From Odobenus rosmarus divergens (Eukaryota; Chordata; Mammalia; Carnivora; Odobenidae), in NCBI RefSeq assembly GCF_000321225.1, contig NW_004450939.1, positions 1,797,637 through 1,861,636 of the forward strand: 64,000 nt of DNA. The letters run 5' to 3'. Shown one piece after another: positions 49,901-55,900 of the stretch (positions within the stretch are counted from its first letter, which is position 1; every line of letters starts with the position of its first letter). The translations under genes and the position numbers were made by a program. The notes below the pieces were generated by a model that was not told the origin of the DNA, ran no database searches, and saw nothing but the letters and a program-made list of their open reading frames with translations.

Positions 49901-52900
49901 TCATTTGCAAGCCATGTGACCGGGGGGCGGCGGGGGGGGCGAGTTCCTTAACTGTGCTCCAGTTTCCTCATCTGTGAAAGGGGATAATTGGGGTAGCCTG
50001 CTTTATGGGGCAGCACTGAGCATTAATTGAGCTAATGCACGTGAAGAGCTTAGAATAGTACAGTGTTCAATATTTTTCAGCAACTCCACAAAATAAATAA
50101 TCTATTGAAGACCTACAATATGCCAGAAACTGTCTAGGTGCTTGGGAGTCATCAGTGGACAAAAGAGACCAAACCAAACACAAACACTGTGCCTTGTGAC
50201 AGTAAACTAATAAATAAGCGAAATGCTGTGGAGGAAAAAATAGAGCAAAATAATTAGGAGCTGTAGTCCTGTGGAGCGTCCTGTGGGTGATCATGGGGGA
50301 TTAGGGTGAGTGACTACAGATTTGGTGGATGGTTTGGTCGAGGCTAACTTAACAAGGTTATCTTTTTTTTTTTTTGTCTGAAAATGTCCCTTTTCTACTT
50401 TTTAAAAAAAAGTATTTATTTATTTTTTTACTATGTTCAGTTAGCCAACATACAAGGTTATCTTTGATGATTTTGGGGAAAGTTGAAAGAAATACCAAGT
50501 ATAGTACCTGGGGGAGAGGTTTTCAGTCTAGGGGAAAGTCAGCTCAAAGACCCTTAGGTGAGAGGGTGCCTGGAGAAGTCAAGGCATGGCAGGGACACCA
50601 GTGTGGCTGGAGTGGAGTGCATCAGGAGAGCGGGGTTGGACATGGAACCAGAAAGGTAACAAGGGGGCCACATAGAGTGGGCGGGCATTGGCACCCTTTT
50701 TCTATAAAGGGCTAGACAGAAAATATTTTACATTTTGTAGGCCATGTGGTTTCACTTAGAACCAACAAAATCTACCCTTCTAGTAGGAAAGCAGCCAGAG
50801 AAAATATTTCAGTGATGGGCATGGCTGGGTTCCAATAGAATTTTATTTATGGACGTTAACATTTGAATTTCATATAATTGTCATGTGTAGTGAATTTCTA
50901 TTCTTTTAATCTTTAAAAACCATTTAAGAACCATAGCTCATGGGCCATACAAAAATATGTGGTGGGCTGGATTTGGGGCTGCCGTTTGGCTAGCCTTTAT
51001 TAGAGGGGCTTGTAGAGCATTGTAAGAACTGTCGTTATTATTACAGCTAATTTTATTATCACATATTTCAACCTCCCACAGGTATGATGTAAAATGAAAA
51101 TTCTGAACAGACAAAGTACAGAATAGTTTTAATTAAGATACTTGGAGATAAATCTGTTCTGGGGAGAAAAATCTGTCATGTTTTCATATAGGCAAACCAT
51201 TCTTTTAGGAATCAGTAAATCTCTTTAAGGTCTCTGTCTTAAATGTCACTGAAATTTTTGAAAATTTATTATTTAATTCACAAATGTAAATACTTTAACA
51301 TTATGGATAGAATTCAAACTCTTAAACAGACTTATAATCAAAATATACATATAATTAATTCAGGTTTTAAAGTCTAAGCTAAATTATGGCCTATTAATTT
51401 AGAAAAGCCAAGGTAATTCACAGGACCACGCCTTAGCGGCTTTGTTTTCCTCCTGTGTATCCGAGGTGATAAAAAATAAAAGATGAGTATTTTATTCTAT
51501 GTATGTTAAACCTTTTTTTTTTTTTTTTTAATGCAGCTGTATTGCTAACTTTGGTATGTGGAGTTGTTAGTGCCAAAAAAAAAAGTTTTCCTGAAGATTT
51601 AGCACAGCAAAACTTGATTATATCAAACACAGAAGCACCTGGAGATGATAAGGTGGTAAGTAATTTTTTAAAATGAGTATTTATCTCTGAGTATCTCCCA
51701 TAATTTCTTTTACGGATTCTCATGAAGTTGTTTTGTAATTTAAGAGTTAATATTTATATTTTTAGCTAGGTCAGCTTTTGTAGGTGTAAGTATTTTATCT
51801 GTCAATATTCAAATATTTATGTAGGTGGCATTTATTGAACTTCTTAAATCAGATGTGTTGTTTTAATTATCATTCTTCCACTCTCTAGTGTTATGATTTG
51901 AAATTTGCTCTTTGATGTTGTGAAATTATTATAATAACAATCTTTTAGCTGCTTTCTACAATGTAGAAATATTTCCAGATAGTATTTTTTTTATCTAACT
52001 CTTCGACAATTTATAATAGGAAAAAAAAACTTATTGAAAGTTTTCAAGATAAACTAAGAAGATATCAAAGATATATATATATATATTTAAAAAGTATGTG
52101 AGGTAGGGTAGATTACTTGGAAGGCTTTTGTCACTCTCTTTCCTTATATATTTCTTGAGACAGCTGAGGTGCTTGCTTAGTACTAGGTGTCTTGTTTGGG
52201 GAGATGTCTATTTAAAAAGTTCTTACAAGGCATGTTCTTCCCTCAAAAAGATTTCAAAGTATTTGTGGGAAATTGAATCTCCTTTTATGGGAAAAATAAG
52301 TAGGAACATGCAAGTAAACCATTAGCACTGATATGAGAGAGCACTGTTATCATTTAAAGATGCTTATGATACATAAGTCCATTTGTGTTGTCTCGATCAA
52401 CTGGCAAGGCTTAGTGAAAGAGGTACAGATTCCTCTGTAACTTAAAGAATAGGAAGAGTTTGAAAGTTGAGAGGTGAAATAGCAAAAGAGATGGAAAACA
52501 GCCTCAAGAATAAAAATGGAGATGACAGGGGCGCCTGAATGGCTCAGTCGGTTAAGCGTCTGCCTTTGCCTCAGGTCATGATCTTAGGGTCCTGGGATTG
52601 AGTCCCGCGTCGGGCTCCCTGCTCCGCGGGGACCCTGGTTCTCCCTCTCCCTCTACCTGTGCTCTGCCTCTTTGTGCTCGCTCTCTTTCTCTCTGTAAAA
52701 TGAATAAATAAAATATTTTAAAAAAAAGGAGATGACAAAGTTTAGGGATTATTCAACAAATAGTAAAGAAATTGATTTGAAGTGGAAGAAATGATGTTTC
52801 ACAATAGAAGCTTGACACTTAATTAGGCTCTTGGGGGGAGAGGATGTAAGAGAGGAGTAGCAGGAGTAGCACATGGGGCTGTTGTGTGCCACACTAAGGA

Positions 52901-55900
52901 TTTGGGATTTATTCTCTTGGTAAGGAAGAGCAGGTGAAGGTTTTTCTGCACAGAAGTGGCATATTGGGAGCAGTGTGACGCTGAGTCAGTAGGGTGATCG
53001 GTGAGAATAGGAAGACGTTAGGGATAGGGAAGATAAAGGATTAAAATCTTTCAATAGTTGAAGCAGTGGAGAACTCTGCTAGGATGGATAACGGCCATTG
53101 GAAATAGGGATAATAAATATTTTAAATGTGTAAATGATAAGATTGTTAGCTTTTTTTTTTTAAAGATTTATTTATTTATTTATTTTGAGAGAGAATGAGA
53201 GAGAGAGAGTACATGAGAGGGGGGAGGGTTAGAGGGAGAAGCAGACTCTCTGCTGGGCGGGGAGCCCGATGTGGGACTCAATCCCGGGACTCCAGGATCA
53301 TGACCTGAGCCGAAGGCAGTCGCTTAACCAACTGAGCCACCCAGGCGCCCAGATTGTTAGCTTTTGAGTAACAAAATAAAAAATGAAATCAAACGACAGA
53401 GGCTGTAACCAAGGACAATGACTTTATATCAAGACTTTTCTATATCTCGGTGTGAAGGCATCTTTCTTATTGACTTTCTCTCTTTAACCACCTGCCATCA
53501 TCATGGAAAATCATAGCCCACCTATGCTTGACAGGCCTACATGTGGAACCCTGTAATTATTTCTCCATTCAGAAAATACATTTAGTCCCTTAATCGTCCT
53601 TGACTCATAGTAAGTTCTTATTTTATATCTGAGAAGGGAATAATTGAGATGTTCGTAATACTTGTTCTTTGCCATTTGATGCTAGAGCTGGTAGCATTAA
53701 TTGGCTGTTTCACCAGATGTACTCATCCCTGTCTTTATCTGTTCTCTGTTAGAAACACTTCTCAAAAGGACTCAGAATTATCAACTTAGACCAAAACATA
53801 ATTTTAGGTATATTTTTACAAAATGTAACGAGATTTCTTAGTGAGTGTGTAAGCTCATTTTAGTACAATGAGTACAGGTGATGACTTTAGTTCTGGAGCT
53901 AAGTTTAAGTCAAAGGCATTCAGGTGGGGTTAGGAGCTGGTTGAAAAGTCAGGACTGGAGAAGTTAAATCTGGGAATCAGTGACATGGAAAAGGAGTCGT
54001 TGATACCCCATGAGAATAAACTTTGGGCAATGCACGTAGAGATGGTCAGGAAGGAATAGAGAATAGAGAGAATGTGAAACTGTGAGTTTCGCCTTGGTTT
54101 TAGTTTAGTTTTAATTCTGGGATTAGCTTGCATGATCTCTGAACATGTATTTATAATGGCAGAAATTATACCACCGAAGAGATTTGATAATGAGGGTTTT
54201 TTTTGTTTTTTTTTTTTAATGGAATTTCACTGTAGCGGCAACCTAAGCAAAAAATACAGGGTGGCAGTGCCACCAAATGGCTACTTCTCAGTTCTCTTTT
54301 CCGGTAGAATTTTCTAAGGCAGTGAGATACCGTGTATGACATTTATAGATACATTGCAGATTCTGAAATATCCGAAACTCTAAATCATCTGAACCTGAAA
54401 ATCTTCCAGTTTAGTTAGAGTCTCTGCATATTAGAAGAAAAACAAATGGGCAAGAAGATGGCACAATGGAGCCTGATTTTACTGGAGGTCTTGTCTGAGA
54501 GTCACATTTCATAATTAGATCTGCCATGTTTGAGGTTACCGCTTGAACTGAACTTCTCACGGGCAGCCCAGAGTTCCGTATGAGGTGCCCACATTAAGTC
54601 GATGCTTAGTCAGGTCTTTTTTATCTTCAAACATTCCCTCGACTCTGCTTTCCTCTAGTTCCCTCCTGATCTCTTTCTCTTTGAAACTGAGCTTTTTGAG
54701 AGATTTATACTCGATTTCTCCATGATATTACTTCCTGTTCATTCAGCATTTCTTGGAAATTCTTTTGACAAAGATGACCAGTGGCCACTTTTTTTGCTTG
54801 AATCTAAAGGTGAATTACTTTATTTGAACCTGTTCTTAAACTCCTTGGATGCTTTTCTCCTTACCATAATCCTCTCTGCGTGGCTTCAGCTTTGTGCCCC
54901 TTGGATTCCTCACTTCTCCAATAGCTATTTCAGATCAGTTCTGTCCTCTAATTCCCTTAGCCACCCCTTAAAACATGTTTTTTCTTGTGGTTCTATTCTT
55001 AGCCTTCTTTTCGTTTAGTCTACCATTTTCTCTGGGTGTTATCATTTATTCCCATGGCTTCCACTACCTCCCGTATGGTGGTGACTTCTGGAATCATAGC
55101 TCCGGCTCGGCTCCCCAACCTGAACTCCAGACCCACATATTCATATACTCACGTTGGACATCCATAGGTTTCTCAAATTTACCATGTCCAAAATTGAACT
55201 GTTCACTCTTCTCTCACCCACGAGTGTGTCCTTCATCCCTACTTCAGTGAATTATACCATTTATCTAGTTGCACAAGCAGAGCACCTAGGGATAATTCCT
55301 GAGTCTTCCCTTTGCTGTTTCATCCATCTGACCACCAGTAAACTTTGTATGGAGTACAACCACTTTGAATCATCCTTGCTTCTACTTTGGCCGAGGTCTT
55401 TATCACATCTCACCTAGAATGATTCAGTGACCTCTCCGATATCCACAACACTCAACTTGTCTCCTTATTTGTCTTTTACTTTATTGCCTTGAATGATTTT
55501 TAAAAAATACGTCTCTTCCCTGTTCTTAAAACCCTTCTCTGAGTCCCCATCATCTTCTTGATAGTCTAAATTTTTTAGCATGGCATATAGATCTTTATGT
55601 TCTCTGGTCTTTTGTAACCTCTCCACTTCCTCTCTCACTTTGAACTCTAAGTGGTAGCCATTCTCAACAGGTTGGAAGTTGAGGGCCCCCAAAGTACCCC
55701 GTTGCCTCTGTGTGTAGGCCTTCCCGCAGATACTGCCTTCTTCCTCCCATTTCTCAAGTAGGAGTCCTTCAGTGCAGTGTTTTCTACTCTATTCCACTTA
55801 CTCTGTCTGTGCTTGGATTTTAATGCTCTTCCTCTGCGTTCCTATAGCGTTCTGTGTTCACCTACGTACACATTCTTAAAGTGATTCTCTAGAGCCACTG

